Source of the DNA: Chrysemys picta bellii
Lineage: Eukaryota; Chordata; Testudines; Emydidae
Length of the DNA stretch: 64,000 nucleotides
Assembly: GCF_011386835.1 (NCBI RefSeq)
Contig: NC_088792.1
Location: 237,107,894-237,171,893 of the forward strand
Reading direction: 5' to 3'
Shown: piece by piece, positions 12,377-24,792 of the stretch
How the letters are laid out: every line of letters starts with the position of its first letter
Numbering within the stretch: the first letter of the stretch is position 1
The notes under the pieces: generated by a model
Databases searched by the model: none
What the model saw: the letters and a program-made list of their open reading frames with translations, nothing else
Told to the model about the DNA's origin: nothing
Made by a program: the position numbers and the translations under genes

Positions 12377-12418
12377 ATGAATGGATGAAAAATAAATATT
12401 TATTTTTCATCCATTCAT
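12377..12418. repeat. 42-bp perfect palindrome at CR1 3' end
   Basis: The first 21 bases (ATGAATGGATGAAAAATAAA, then T) are followed with no spacer by their exact reverse complement. The left arm starts inside the CR1 terminal repeat. It could form a hairpin or cruciform with no loop. Confidence 0.9.
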
Positions 12419-12501
12419 GAATGGATCCGTTACAACATAGAAGAGAAAAGGGGGGGAATCCCTACAGCCTGGAATGGTAACTATTGTCCTAGCTTCTTCT
12501 A

Positions 12502-12607
12502 GGCCCTGATTCAGCAAGCTTTTAAAGCACTATCTTAAATTTAACTACATGAACAATCCCATTGTGGAACAATCGCATCCTTAACTACCTTGGCTGACTC
12601 AGGTCCC
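12502..12607. repeat. Palindromic MITE-like repeat
   Basis: The left arm is GGCCCTGATTCAGCAAGC and the right arm reverse complemented is GGGACCTGAGTCAGCCAAGG. Between them AACTACATGAACAATCCCATTG and related words match the fold-back family with a CCATTG core. Non-coding. Confidence 0.55.
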
Positions 12608-15600
12608 CAGACTGGATTGGGAGAGCACCCCATTCCAAAGGTAAAGCTTCCCACACTTTATCCTCCTCCATTCATAAAAGAAAGAGGGAATGAAGGCGTG
12701 GTCCTCTCTTGTTTTCTTCCCTTTTCTCTCTTCCTCTTCCCCTCCAACTCCTGATGGAGCCACGCATTGGAGCTAGTCCAGCCCTTTGGGTTTGTATATA
12801 TAATACTGTCTAATCATTAAAGATATACAATATCATTTTATATATTTATCATTCAGATTATTTTAGAAAAGGTAAAAATAGTGAAAGATTATGCACAGAT
12901 AATTCAAGAAAAGCTCCTTTGGTGTATATGAATGCAGGCACTTAAAATAGTGCATAGGAAAACCTTTAAATATACAATAAAATAGTAGGTATCCTTTTGG
13001 GAGGATGGACGGGGAGGGTTGTAAAATCACATCATGTATTTAGATCAACGATCATAACAATTCCTTTAGATTAATATTTTGAGCATTGCTTTCTGAAATA
13101 TTTCTTTAAAAAAAAAATTGTGATGGCATTTGTCCAGGAACCTCATCTGGTAGGTTACAGAGCTCATCCCTTTTGAACTGAGGAAAAAACAAAACACACC
13201 AGAATGTACAAGACCATACTATGGACTAATTATTTGCTAAATGTTATACATACATCAAAGTAATGTTGAACTATGCAAGTGTGAAAAACCTCCGATTTTT
13301 TTGAACTCAACATTTAAAAATTGCAATCCAATTTTTTTTTCAGTTTGCTTACAAGAAAAATGTGCATACAGGCTAAGGCCTTTCATCTCAAGTTTGAGCC
13401 TGGAACAAATTTCCTAAAAAAGAGTCATAAACCTCTGAAAATAGGAGGGGAGGGGGGCGCCTCTATAGTGGAAGTACTGACGAAACCTTAACTATATCAT
13501 CATTAATGGTGACGCTATAATACAATGCTAACAAGGACTCCTGAGATAAATACAATGTCAATTAAAGGCTTGCAGGTGTGTCACTAGGGGTGGATAAAAA
13601 GAAAGAATGGGAAAGGATTTGTGCCAGCAGACGTTATGGTTTTGTAGTAATTAGTAATCTGTGCAGGTGTCTATTATGACTAACTGACAATAAATCTTGG
13701 TTTCTGTTTTGAATATTGTTTTTGTTTCCCAAGTTCTGTGCCTAAAGGGGGAAAGAAAATGACTAGAAGATTAATTACTGCTATGGTTTACTCCTAACAA
13801 GATAAAATGTAAAGTACTGTTCCACTGAATGAGATTACATTTGATTATTTTTATTTTATCAGGAAAGCAAAGGCATTGAAGGTTTTTGTGGAGTAGGAGG
13901 ATGAGAAGGAGAGTGAGGTGAAAACTTATTTTTATTGCATAATGAAGAATAGGAATAAATAAGCCTGCTTTGTCAAAGGCAATTATTTCAACAGAGTGCA
14001 TAATGCAGATTTTTTGTTCATGCAGTTCCTAAAGTACAGAAGTGACAGAGAGGTACCCAAGCTTGCTCGTGTGTTTTTAGTAATCTCTGATTCCAAGTAC
14101 AGTAACTAATTATAGGTAAATTTTACCACAGAGCTACATTTTTCCCTAGCCTCTCCATCTGCTCTTTTTTGACACCCCTGTCATTAACCGTCATTTTCCT
14201 TTAAATATACAGTGAAGCTGAAAGGCCAGCTCTACATCACATCATTTCAGATTAGGGGCAGTTCCTTTGAGCTGAGCACTGTTTAGGTGTCAGAAAGAAG
14301 TCTCTGACCTCTCTTGCACCACACTGCCGCAGGGCCTTAATTAGTACTGACTCTAGCCATTACTGCAGAAAGGACAAAGGCGACCACATCATTTTTCTAC
14401 TTAGGAAGTTAGCGTCTGACCTAATAACTTGTCCAGACTCGTAGGACACTGTAATGGCCACACAATGGCAGTGGGGTTTATTTGTCAGATGCCTTCTTCC
14501 CCTAAATGGAGGATAATCAGGAAAATTAAGTATTGTATCTTTCACTCTTACGAAGGTTGTTTTAGGGTCTTGTGAAAGCTGATCTTTCTCTGAATGAATG
14601 AATGATGGACAGATGGATGAAGTAATTCATAGAATCCGAAGAATATAGAAGGTAACAATGAAGTATAGTGCTCTTTGTGCTGATTATAAATACCTTCTTA
14701 TATAAAATGAAGTATAGTGTAGCCTCCCTTATAGGGTCTGAACCTGCACTACTGAATTCAATGAGAAAGTTGTCATTGACTTCAGTGGGAACAGCCTTAA
14801 GACCGTTATCAAGTTACTTCCTTCCTCCCTCCCCTAAAAAAACAGCTTCACTATCGGTAGTGATACACTAGCATCAGAACTGTAAACTGCACATCATTGG
14901 GCTTTGAAACAATTCAGGACTTTCAGTCTGTTTCACTATACACTGAGTATCATTATGTCTTAGTTCAGCATTAGAAGATTCCATGGGATCTTTTCCTGTT
15001 ATCTGTTTGGTACCGTACCATTGAGAGAAGTAATAAAGTAATCACTATTTAATCTGGCGTGTTTTTTAACAGAGCTATTAAGATCGATATGTAAGTTATA
15101 CACTCTTACACAAACTTCTTCTGTTATTACCAGCCAATGTCTGTATATTAGGCATTTTATTTTTTTGCAGTATGAAAGTGTTCTTTACACTGCTGCAGCA
15201 AAGATTAATGCAAAAATTACTTTCACTATGAACATATTTGAGAAGTTTATAGTCTGGGAATAACAATTTGCATGAAGCTGAAACTCAGCCTATAAAATCC
15301 TCAGTCTGGCAATAATCTTTTAATTTGTTAACTATTTTTAAAAAAAGTTGTCTAAGCGTAAACTATAGCATGTTCATTATCTGACTGAGGTTGATTTTTG
15401 CCTTTTTTTATAACTGAGAAATTTAAAAAAATGCCAGGCAAAATGTTGGCCAATAAGTGTGAACTGCCCTTTTTCCATATGTTTTGTTCTCTTTATCTAA
15501 AATTTCAGAAAGGATTATTTTTGTCATACTAACAGGGGCCAGGTTGAGGACTCAGAAGTGCTGCACAAGTCACTACATATCTAGGAAAATCTGCTGAGTG

Positions 15601-15929
15601 TGCATGCAGTTGCAGAATTTCCCAGTTATGGAATAATGTATGGCACACTTATTGGAGTGTTTGAACAGCATCTAAAACAATAGGATAAACTGCAACTCCA
15701 TGATATCAAACTGATAAGGGCCAAACTAAGGATCGTTTACATGAGTCCATATGGCTTCTTCTACACAGACTCTGAATTGTGTTTTAAAAGCACCAAATCT
15801 GAAATTTATATTATAGAGCCTAATCACTGACAGGTGAGTGGATTGCATATCCATGTCTTCTGCACTGCTGAAGTACAGCACTGGGGATGTAGATGGATAG
15901 AAGGGACACAAGCACAATGGCTTCCCAGG
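12608..15929 (+). other. Intron, mostly unique
   Basis: AT-rich intron. A degenerate palindromic element of the TTGACTTCA-core type lies at about 14728-14800 (contains TCATTGACTTCAGTGGGAAC). A short (AATG)n/(GATG)n patch lies at 14594-14620. No other feature seen. Confidence 0.45.
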
Positions 15930-15998
15930 CAGGACTGGCTCTAGGCACCAGCAAACCAAGCACATGCTTGGGGCAGCACAATTCCAGGGGTGGCCCTG
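15930..15998. mobile_element. 69-bp internally deleted hAT-like element
   Basis: Starts CAGGACTGGCTCTAGGCACC and ends GGGGTGGCCCTG, whose reverse complement is CAGGGCCACCCC. It is flanked by TTCCCAGG (15922-15929) and CTCCCAGG (15999-16006), an 8-bp duplication with one mismatch. The interior word ACCAAGCACATGCTTGGGGC is typical of the larger turtle hAT elements with CAGGGCCGGCTC ends. Confidence 0.6.
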
Positions 15999-16568
15999 CT
16001 CCCAGGTTCTTCACCCAGTAGAGTGGATTTTTGCAACAGGCCTGAATAGAGTGACATAAGATAGAGGATGTTGGGAAAAAGCCAGGGGCCACAGGATCTC
16101 CACATTCAGTGCCACGCCCCCTTCATTCAGCCTAATGAGAACCATGGAGGGGTTGCATTACAGTCCTGTGCCTACTCACCATGTGTGCAGTTGCAGTCCA
16201 TGACTCTTGTACTCTTCTAGAGTAGCTGAAACAAAGCCAGCTTGGTTTGACTTTTGGCTGAGAGTTTGGGAGATGAATTTCACTCTTTCAAAGAGAATTC
16301 CAAAGTACATTCACAGTAACACATGTTCGAAAGTACCTATTTAACTAGGAAAGTGTAACACATAAAAGCCAGTCTGAATGAAAGAAGATTGCTCCTGAGA
16401 ATGCTGGACCTTCAAAGCTCTACAAGTCTTCTAGGCTACAGAGGCTTTTTCTCTAACTCCAGGTGGAAGTGATCATCTCCAGCACCTGTGGACTGCAACT
16501 TCAACCATTTTGTTGATGCCTTTTGGCCGTTTCATTCACAAGAACAGAGTCTGTTCCATGACTCCACC
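15999..16568 (+). other. Intron, no recognisable element
   Basis: Unremarkable sequence. No gene and no named repeat. Confidence 0.4.
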
Positions 16569-16712
16569 CAGAGGCGGTGCTAGCCCATTGAGGGCCCTAA
16601 GCAGGAATATTTTGCCCCCCCCCCCAACACTTAATAATAAGCTAGTAGGGGGCCCCCTTGAGCTGCTCGGGGCCCCAAGCAATTGCTTAGTCTGCTTATC
16701 CCTAGCGCCATG
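16569..16712. mobile_element. Probable hAT-like DNA transposon remnant
   Basis: The left end CAGAGGCGGTGCTAGCCC and the right end (reverse complement CATGGCGCTAGGGATAAGC) are weak inverted repeats. Interior words GGGCCCTAAGCAGG and GGGGCCCCAAGCAATTGC are typical of hAT-type remnants. A C-run sits at 16615-16625. No convincing 8-bp duplication was found. Confidence 0.4.
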
Positions 16713-17352
16713 TATCAGCTGGGGAAGAATTTTAAAGGCACACTGCCTGAAGATTTCTGCCTTTCCATGGCTGGCGTCTTTGGTTTGAAGGTGAGCCAAG
16801 TTAAAATGAAAGTTGCAACCAAATGTTTCTCCCATTCCATTGAACAAAATCTTTACAAGAAAGGAAGGGAGAATAAGAATCCCAACATAACGGCATTGTG
16901 CATGAATAAGACCACAGCCATAAATGGGGCATAGCAAACAGCCCCATTCAGCATTCCAGCGATGGATACTGGAGAAGAGCAGCTCATCACCTGCTCCCAA
17001 TCATTTATTTAACCTTAATTCAATAAAGTTTCAGACCACCGGCCACTCCACTAACCCATGCCACTTCCAGTCATGCAAGTGAGTTGCACTGTTGAAAGGG
17101 TATATAGTCTGAGCTGGAGCTGGCTGGACTGAAGATAGGGACTTAGGAAACATGGGAGATTGTGAACTCATTTGTACATGAGCTTTTTTCTGCCAGGAGT
17201 CTTTTTGACTTGCTGCCATAGAGCTTTCTTTTGTGCTTTTGGTGGAAGGCTGACATTTCTCTTCAGTTGTTTGGCTTGCCCAGTCAGCACCCAGATGTGA
17301 TGGTTCAGAACACCACTGATATATGCCACTAGAACCATGCACTAAATATTTA
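16713..17352 (+). other. Intron, no recognisable element
   Basis: Contains minus-strand frames of about 150 codons (16536-17000 and 17031-17489). They run through transposon remnants and have no family look, so they are not called as genes. Confidence 0.4.
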
Positions 17353-17461
17353 GGCCCAAATTTTTCAAAGTGCCTTTGTGTGCATGTAACCATGATTTGC
17401 GCATGTGCACTGGGTGTTGCGTACATACAGAAATATAGAGATATTTTGAAAAATTTGGGCC
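17353..17461. mobile_element. 109-bp MITE, PIF/Harbinger-like
   Basis: Perfect 17-bp terminal inverted repeats: GGCCCAAATTTTTCAAA at the left and TTTGAAAAATTTGGGCC at the right. It is flanked on both sides by TTA (17350-17352 and 17462-17464), the target duplication typical of PIF/Harbinger elements. Non-coding. The intact ends suggest a younger insertion than its neighbours. Confidence 0.8.
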
Positions 17462-17464
17462 TTA

Positions 17465-20400
17465 CCTTTTTCTGCGTGTTTGTAGGCAAGAATGTGATGG
17501 CTGCTTGGGAAATGTTTTTCGTGTCTCTGGTAACTAATAGGCATTCCCTAAAAGCATTCTTTTAAAACTGTTATTTTAAAGAAAAATGGAAAATCGCAGA
17601 CAAGGACTGCTTGTAAAACATATTAAGGCTGTGACACAAACCAAGAAGAGCCTGGAAAATCAAAGTTGAGGCTGACATGCCATACTTCACATGCACCTGT
17701 GATATGAGGTAAGGATGGAGTGTCAAACTTGGAATTTTCTGGCTTTTGTTGCTTTATGTCACAATCTTAATGTTATTTAGACCTATCTTTTTTGCCTGTG
17801 AATAATATTTTCCTTATGGCCATGGAGTATTTAAAGAATCATCTAGTTTTAAAGCATATTCAACCATCCTTTTTACTTACTTTTAATCAACTTCTTCTTC
17901 CGAACAAGGTATGGAATTGAGGGCTGTTATTGATTGCTTGTAGCATTACCTAATCTTCACTAAATGTAGGAAGCTGTTCAGATTTAGAAAGGTGGCAGAA
18001 AATGTCTAGTAATGATGCTGCTGGGAATTCAGACTCAATACTGTGGTCAGGATAAAAGCGATGTAGCTATAAGAGGTATTTTATTATAAGCCTATTGGTT
18101 TTACTGAGTGTTCAGGCTAGTGTAATTCACAGAGATTTTGAAGTTGTTAGCACGTTTATCAGCTGTTTCTGTGTTTTAGTTATTCTAACTTGCGCCACCA
18201 AAACTTATATTAATGATAATGTGCTATTGCTTTTATATAATAGGAAGCTAGTATTGGAACTTCAGAAAATTACAGAATAAAAAAGGATACAATAGCATAT
18301 TATAGAGAGGAGGAGGTATTATAAATTCTATACAGAGGAAAGATATAAGAAATCATTACTAAAATAGATATAAACGTGACCTTCACTGTGGTTCAGTAAT
18401 TATCCTGGTCCACACTATGGTGTTTGGATCATGATTTTCCTTTTTTCCTCTTTGTTTTCATTTTTATCTGGGTACTTCACTGGTGAGTAATTGCTAAAGG
18501 GAGCCCATTATGCAAGGCGAGCATTCAGTTTGCAAGTGAATTTGCTTGTAGCTATTGCCACATTTGAACCTCACTAATGTATGTAAATTAAAAACTCTGC
18601 TATTCGGATCATTCCTGTTTGAAATAAAAACAGAATCTGATCATTACAATCTGCAAGCCAGGTATTATCACTGGACTAGTGAGCCGCTGATGATAAATTG
18701 TACTGAATAGCTTGTGGATAGAATATTTTATCTCCGTTCTCTATCACACAGCACTGCATAAAATAAGAATGATTCATCAAGCATGAGAGCTGGTGGTTTA
18801 TGAAATTCATTGCTCACGGCAAGTGTATTTTTTAAAATTCAAAAGACAAAGCAACTCACAAGGGTTATTTAGTAATCAGTGTGAATTATTTCTAGATATA
18901 AACCTTAGTGGAAAAAATTAAAAATACATTTGCAGTACAGGAAGCATTATTGCTGTAGGTGTTATAATTTAACTGCTTCTCAACTATATTTTTAACCATT
19001 TTGATTCCCCCTTTCTCCCCTTATTTTTTCAAGTAAAACTGCGTGATCAGTTGTAACAGGATTATTATATCGAACAAGTCTATTCTATACTCTCAGCAGA
19101 TACATCTTCAGTGACTTGTATACCTTAGGCTGTGGCGGGGATTTTGTTTATTCAAAAAGACATGTAAAAGGAGAAGCACAATATAAAGTCATCTTTTTCT
19201 TTCGGATTTACAATAAGAATGTTTCATTTCTTCTTGTGTATTGATGTCCCAAGGCAATGTTCCAAATGAAAAGATAATAACTCATGAAGAAGTGTCAAAA
19301 ACTAATTAAGTTTTGTAACTTGTTTTTCCTTCACATAAAGTATATTTTTCATCACACTGTCCAGTCACATGCTGGGATTCTTGCTAACATCATCACATGC
19401 CAGTCACACCAAGTCTCAGTGGTGCCTCTCCTTCTGTCATTATTTTCAGCATCAATTAATTTTCTTCTGACCTCGCCTTTAGAAAATGTAGCAGAGAATC
19501 ATCAGTGCATGCTTTGCACAGTCTATGTTGAAGGCATTAGGTCACTGTGTGTATTCGAAAATGGAGTAGGCCAAACATTATATTTTCTCACCTGCAGGGT
19601 TGCCTAGTAACCTGAATTAAAGCTTTTCACCAAGCCTTCACGACAAATAGAAAGTCTGCAAGGCAGGTTGACCCAGGTGGGAGAGCCAGCCCCATTAATG
19701 TAGATCAGAATTTTGAATGAGGAAATCTAAAACAAAAATCCCTCACTAACATTCATTGAGGAGACAGTTTTAATAACTAAAGAAGCCTGTTTGATACAAC
19801 AAGCTTACAGAATAGCAGCCCATCACCTTGCATATATCCTAAATTCCTGTTCTGAAATGTACTTTTGTAATGTTCTTTTACCTTTTGAAGTATTATTTGA
19901 TTGTTTAGTGTAAAAATATTGAATGTTTACCGAAGGTCTTTAAAAAGCATCTTTAAAACATGTCACTATACCTTTGGGGGAATTCTTCTAGATTGAAGCA
20001 TGCATACTGCATACGTTGGATAGTCATTCACATAGATATGTTCAGCTTTCATTTAATCACTTCAAGGAACTAAATTCCTTGTTTAATGTATTGCCATTGA
20101 AAAGAAAGATTAGTGTACTTTAGAGGTGGGGGTCATTCTTTGTAACGCTATTACAGCTTTGTCCTTGACATGCAAGATTCCTCCAGAAAGGGAGGGGGGA
20201 GTTGGAAATTCTGCCTCAAAGGTACAAAGCAAAGAAGTAGCACAATTAGGATGTCGGCACATAGTGACAGTCCTCTGCAAATGATGGTGTCAGGCCACTG
20301 AGGGGCCGAGGGTGGCAGGAGTGACATTCACCCTAGCAAGATGGAAATAAATGCCCTGTTTGATAAAAGAAAACAGACAATTTATGTATACCCTGAAGAG

Positions 20401-23400
20401 TTAACAGCTAGTGAGCCATTCCTATGGGTCAAGTGCTGCATTTGCATTTTGATGGGATGTTATCAAGTAATTAATGCACCAGTCAGGATTTATTACCTCA
20501 GGAGTGAACTGAAAGGTTCATTACAAAATCGGTTTCACTTGAAGATAGGCATTTCCTCAGAGTTAGCTTTTGACATGTTGTTCCTGGCTCTCTCTGCCTG
20601 TGGCAGCAATGGTAGAAGGCCAGTGAGGTGAAATTCATTGCTTAATAAGGGCATTCACTTTGGGTATTCTTGTGATAATAAATGTATACATCAAGGCCGC
20701 ACTGCCTTGTCAGTTTAATTGCTTCTTGTGCTCCTTAACAAGCCAATCTTAATCAGTCTGGACCATGTTATGAATAATTTAGGGATCAGCAGACTTCACG
20801 CTTAATAAGATGTACTAGATTATAAAACTTAAGTGCACTGTTTATAGAAAGCATGCAAAACACTTTACGTTTTTATTAGCAGCAAGGAAAAAAAACAAGC
20901 AGTGAGTTATTCTAACATTTGCAGTTTGTGAGCAACAGCTGTGTTTCTTAATGCTGTAACCCCCCTTCACTTTTGTTGAAGGCCACAGTTCTGCATTTCT
21001 ATCCCTCTAAGCCTCAGTGAGACATAATGGGAAATTTGAGTAGGCTATGAGATTAAAGCTCAGAATCGATGGCCAATCAGCAATTGTCATTTTAGAAAAC
21101 ATTCTTTTATCTTTTCAAATTCAAAGCAGATTTTATTTTAAAACATTTTCTGATGAACAAAAGTACCTTTCTCCTTTCTTTGTTTGTTTGTTTTGAGAGC
21201 CCACATGAATTTTAATGTAATGGATATAGAGCTATCAAGCTTGTATCAGGATTTGTACATATTTCGTAATTTTTGTTTAATAATGCATTTGGAATGTGGA
21301 ATAGATTGTAAATAATGATATAAAAATGAGTTATTAAAGTACAATACTCTTTATTCGTAAAGGTAATGCAGAATACATTAAAAATTAAAGGAAATATTCT
21401 CAAATCTCTCTGAGCCTATTATGATTTCTGCATTTAATAAATATTGTTTGATTTAAAAGGAACATTTAACCTTATTGTTTTAAAAGAACTCTTTGTCCTC
21501 CATTTTACCTCAACATTTGTAGGCTATAAGTCGTCCACAGAGTAATGCATCATTCAGTTTATGACATCTAATAAAGGCTTACTGCAAGCATTAGAACCAG
21601 GTGCTTCAACAATTTTCCTTTCTGCTTGTAGTTGCTTCTGCTTGTTCTCTTGTAACCTAACTGGAAAAAAAATCCCATTTGGACCAATTTCATTTTTATC
21701 CCTTTATTATTTAAACCATGACACAGTCTTACAGCAATACAGAGTCAGTTGATATGTATGTAAATAACATGTGCATGTATGTTTGAACAAATTGTGCATA
21801 CATATGTGAAGCTACATATATATATTTAAAGATTCTATTTGAAATCATTTGCAAATGTATTAAAGTGGTGTTATTGTTAGAATACCTTTATGAATCAGAA
21901 AGATGGGTCCCAGTAAATGAAAAACAACTTCCAACCTATTTCCCAACCTATAGCTGGACCATCATACTCCTTTGTTCTTGTGCAGGTTAATAGAGATTGA
22001 GGAGATGGGCAGAGGAAAAGCAGTGCAATTTTCTGCTATTTAAGCTTGGCGAAATGGCACTCTTCAGGAAGCAGCAAAAAGTATGAAAGCGTAATAGGCA
22101 TTTTAAAAGTAGAAGTCCATATAGCTGCTTGAGGGATCCTCAGATTTAGGCATGCATAGAATCACGAATGAGATAATCAGCATTGTGAAATTGAAACCTG
22201 TCTGCTGCCTGCTGCTGTTCTTCCCTCTTTCAGTGGAGTGATTTGTAACACTCATCTTCTTCAGGCAAGGCAGCCTTCAAGATTATCCAGAACTGTCAAT
22301 AGTAATTGCCAAAGTATTTTATTACCTACAGAAAATCAAAGGAATTTTATAACCAACAGTTATCAAGTTTCAATACACGGTATAAAGAGAGCAATTGTGT
22401 TGGAATACAATCGTGTTTGGCTTGCTTTAATGTTCTTGAGACAATTCCTGTGCAACCAACTACAACATTCACTGTATTTAAGCTAGAGGCAAGAATACAC
22501 ATATGTACTTGTAGTTTAAAAAAAATTACAGAATGCTTACAAGCTTCTGCAAGCAAGTGGTTTTTTAATTGCCATACAAACTATGCCTTAGCTAATTACT
22601 TCTAAAAAGAATGAGGTTTCTATAAAACTCAAGATGACATTTTTAAATTCTGGCAGTAGAAATAAGTTAACGGGGGCATTCTCTGCCATGACGTACAGAA
22701 AGGGCCTGGAAATTAGTAAAATATGATACTGACTATAAAGTCTGAAAACATAAAGCCAGGGCTAAAGTGTTTCTGATTGTGTGCTTTGAGTATTCTTGCT
22801 GTGTACGCTGCAACTGTGACTGTCAGCCATCAGTGCACCTCAGTTCTTTTATGACACAGGATTACCCATGAATTCCAAGATTTTCTTTTCACATACAGTG
22901 CCAAATGCTGAACTCCTAACACAGGCTAAACCTCTGTTGACCCCACTGGGAGATATGTTTGAGCAAGGACTGCAGCATTTGTCCCATACTATGTATTTGA
23001 ACCATTCCCTTCCTTATCTTTTCTTTCCGTATAGTTCTATAGGGAAGAAAATGATTTTCCTGATCCATTTAACATTTTTTTAGGTGAGGGGAGAGTATTG
23101 GAAAAAGTAGGTGATTAGAGGACAATGAAATAATTCCTGGGCCCTAGTCACATTAAAAAAACCTGTGTATCTGTAATGAGGGAGTAGGATGGGAGAAAAG
23201 TACACTGCTCGTAAAGGCATCTCAAGACACCAGTGATGTGACTACCACTATGCGAGTTCTTTTTAAAAATAAACACACAATTTTATTTGTGAAATATTGA
23301 CAGGCATGGGGAAATACCTCCTTTTATGTTCAAAAGCAGAAGGATGCACTTGTATTTTGAGATATGTGCATGGAATCCTATCATGATACCAAAGTGTTTT

Positions 23401-23921
23401 TGCTGAAAGACTGCATTGAAAAAGAACTGAAATGGGTAGAAGAGAATTTCTATATTAATACAATCCTGTAGTCAGGATTGTAGAATAAAAAAGAATTTTC
23501 TTTCAACTCTAGACCTCCTTGGTTTTGACTAGTAAACTTATGCCTTAAAAATGGACCATCTAATTAAATTACCTTTTTTTAAAAAGGGATAAAGTACCTT
23601 AACAATCACTTTCATTCACAAGACTGCAATAGCTGAAAAATTTAGCATAATGAAAATTGGGGGGGGAGAGGTTATTTATATGCTATTAAAATACTGAACT
23701 TCTAATTATAATAGAACTGTTCAATTATATTGGTGAATGGACACTTTCATACAGAAAAATTGCTAGTTTGCTGAAATTTGCTAATATAATGAAGCTACCC
23801 TTTAAGCCCATATTTGCTTTGCTATTTTCATAAGGAATCTTTAGTAGTGGTTTGTTTGTACTGTATATATATGAACTGTATTAATTCATTATTCCATGTG
23901 TCAGTTTTGCACAAATATAGA
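17465..23921 (+). other. Long AT-rich intron stretch
   Basis: Essentially unique sequence with no LINE, SINE or transposon that I can name. Small frames (19284-19607, 20341-20631, 22238-22605) lack splice context. Moderately complex, repeat-free blocks such as 20640-20830 could be conserved non-coding sequence, which cannot be judged from one genome. Confidence 0.4.
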
Positions 23922-24050
23922 CCACAGTCCTACAAATGTTTATACATGTGAGTAACTTTATGCACGAGTATCCCTTGGAGCTCCATCTGACCACTTGCGT
24001 GTGAAATTAATCACATGTATATATGAGAATCAAGGCTTTGATTCCAAATT
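23922..24050. repeat. Degenerate palindromic MITE-like repeat
   Basis: Contains CAGTCCTACAAATG, ATACATGTGAGTAACTTTATGC and, in the other half, TGCGTGTGAAATTAATCACATG. These match the two arms of the element at 39770. Arms are decayed and the ends uncertain. Confidence 0.4.
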
Positions 24051-24707
24051 CTGAAGTTTTTACTCTGGTATCACTCATGGAAATCCCCCACTCAAGTGAG
24101 TCACACCAGTAATAATTGCATCTCTCATCCATATTGTAATTGTAGACATGGAGTTGAACTAAATGAAAACAGGTCTTACTCAAACTTGATTTTCTCTTCT
24201 TCTGGGCAGAGGACCTTCTGTTGTGACCTGAATATTTGAAACAATACTTTTTTTTGCTCTTTGTAATCATAATGAATGTTGTCCCATTGACACTAAAACT
24301 GGAGTCTGATGAAGGCATGATTGAGTAGGTGCTGCAAATGCTTTCTGAAGCTAATAGAAGTAATCAGACTGTTGTAATAAAGACTTCCCCCCCACCCAAA
24401 AAAAGTTTAAGGTAAAGTGCCTATTAGAGCCTAAAGCATTGTTCTTTCCACCAGATTCATTATCTTTTAGCATTGCCATTCAAGATTGTATGCTTAAAAT
24501 TATACCATAGGCATTTTAGAGGGTTTGTGATTTTGTTTATTAAAAGTAGGGAATATGAACATACTTTTTAGTAAGTACACCTCATATTATTCCAAGTACC
24601 ACAGAGGGTATGAAATCAAGACCCCTAATCAGAAGTATAACCATCTAATGTGTAGCAATTCTCTTTAATGAGTTTTAGCTAGGCACCATGTTATTCACTT
24701 AGGGGAA

Positions 24708-24792
24708 AAATAAAAAGGCTCCAGTCCTTCTCCCATCAAAGTCAGTAATAGTGTTGCCATTGACTGTAGTGAGAGCAGGAGCAAGCCCCAAA
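24708..24792. repeat. Palindromic MITE-like repeat
   Basis: The left arm is GGCTCCAGTCCTTCTCCCAT. The right arm AGAGCAGGAGCAAGCCCC is its approximate reverse complement, with CCATTGACTGTAGTG near the centre. Non-coding. Confidence 0.5.

Larger units (their letters stand above)
10960..12385 (+). mobile_element. CR1 LINE, 5' truncated, plus strand, interrupted
   Basis: This is the 3' part of a CR1-type LINE in plus orientation. It covers the reverse transcriptase C-terminal half, with the GIPQGLGLVPTLFNIF block, DSEKDLGVVVDNHLS and SRSREVILPRYLALVRPLLKYC. The 3' tail follows, with CAGACTAGATGATCACAGTGG and GGCCTTGGAATCTATGAA. The frame is open from 10975 to 11460, then broken by stops and frameshifts. 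The stretch with the FADD catalytic motif is scrambled by a frameshift near 11050-11080. The element is split at 11801 by a hAT-like insertion and resumes at 12213. It is the oldest layer of a three-level nest. Confidence 0.85.

Noticed and set aside
16536..17000. 154-codon minus-strand frame
   Set aside because: Passes through a hAT-like remnant and shows no domain, coding bias or splice signals that I can see.
17031..17489. 152-codon minus-strand frame
   Set aside because: Runs across the 17353-17461 MITE, which would have to be coding. No family resemblance.
22238..22605. Frames after a CTTCTTCAG acceptor-like site
   Set aside because: No plausible donor and no protein similarity recognised; two frames overlap.
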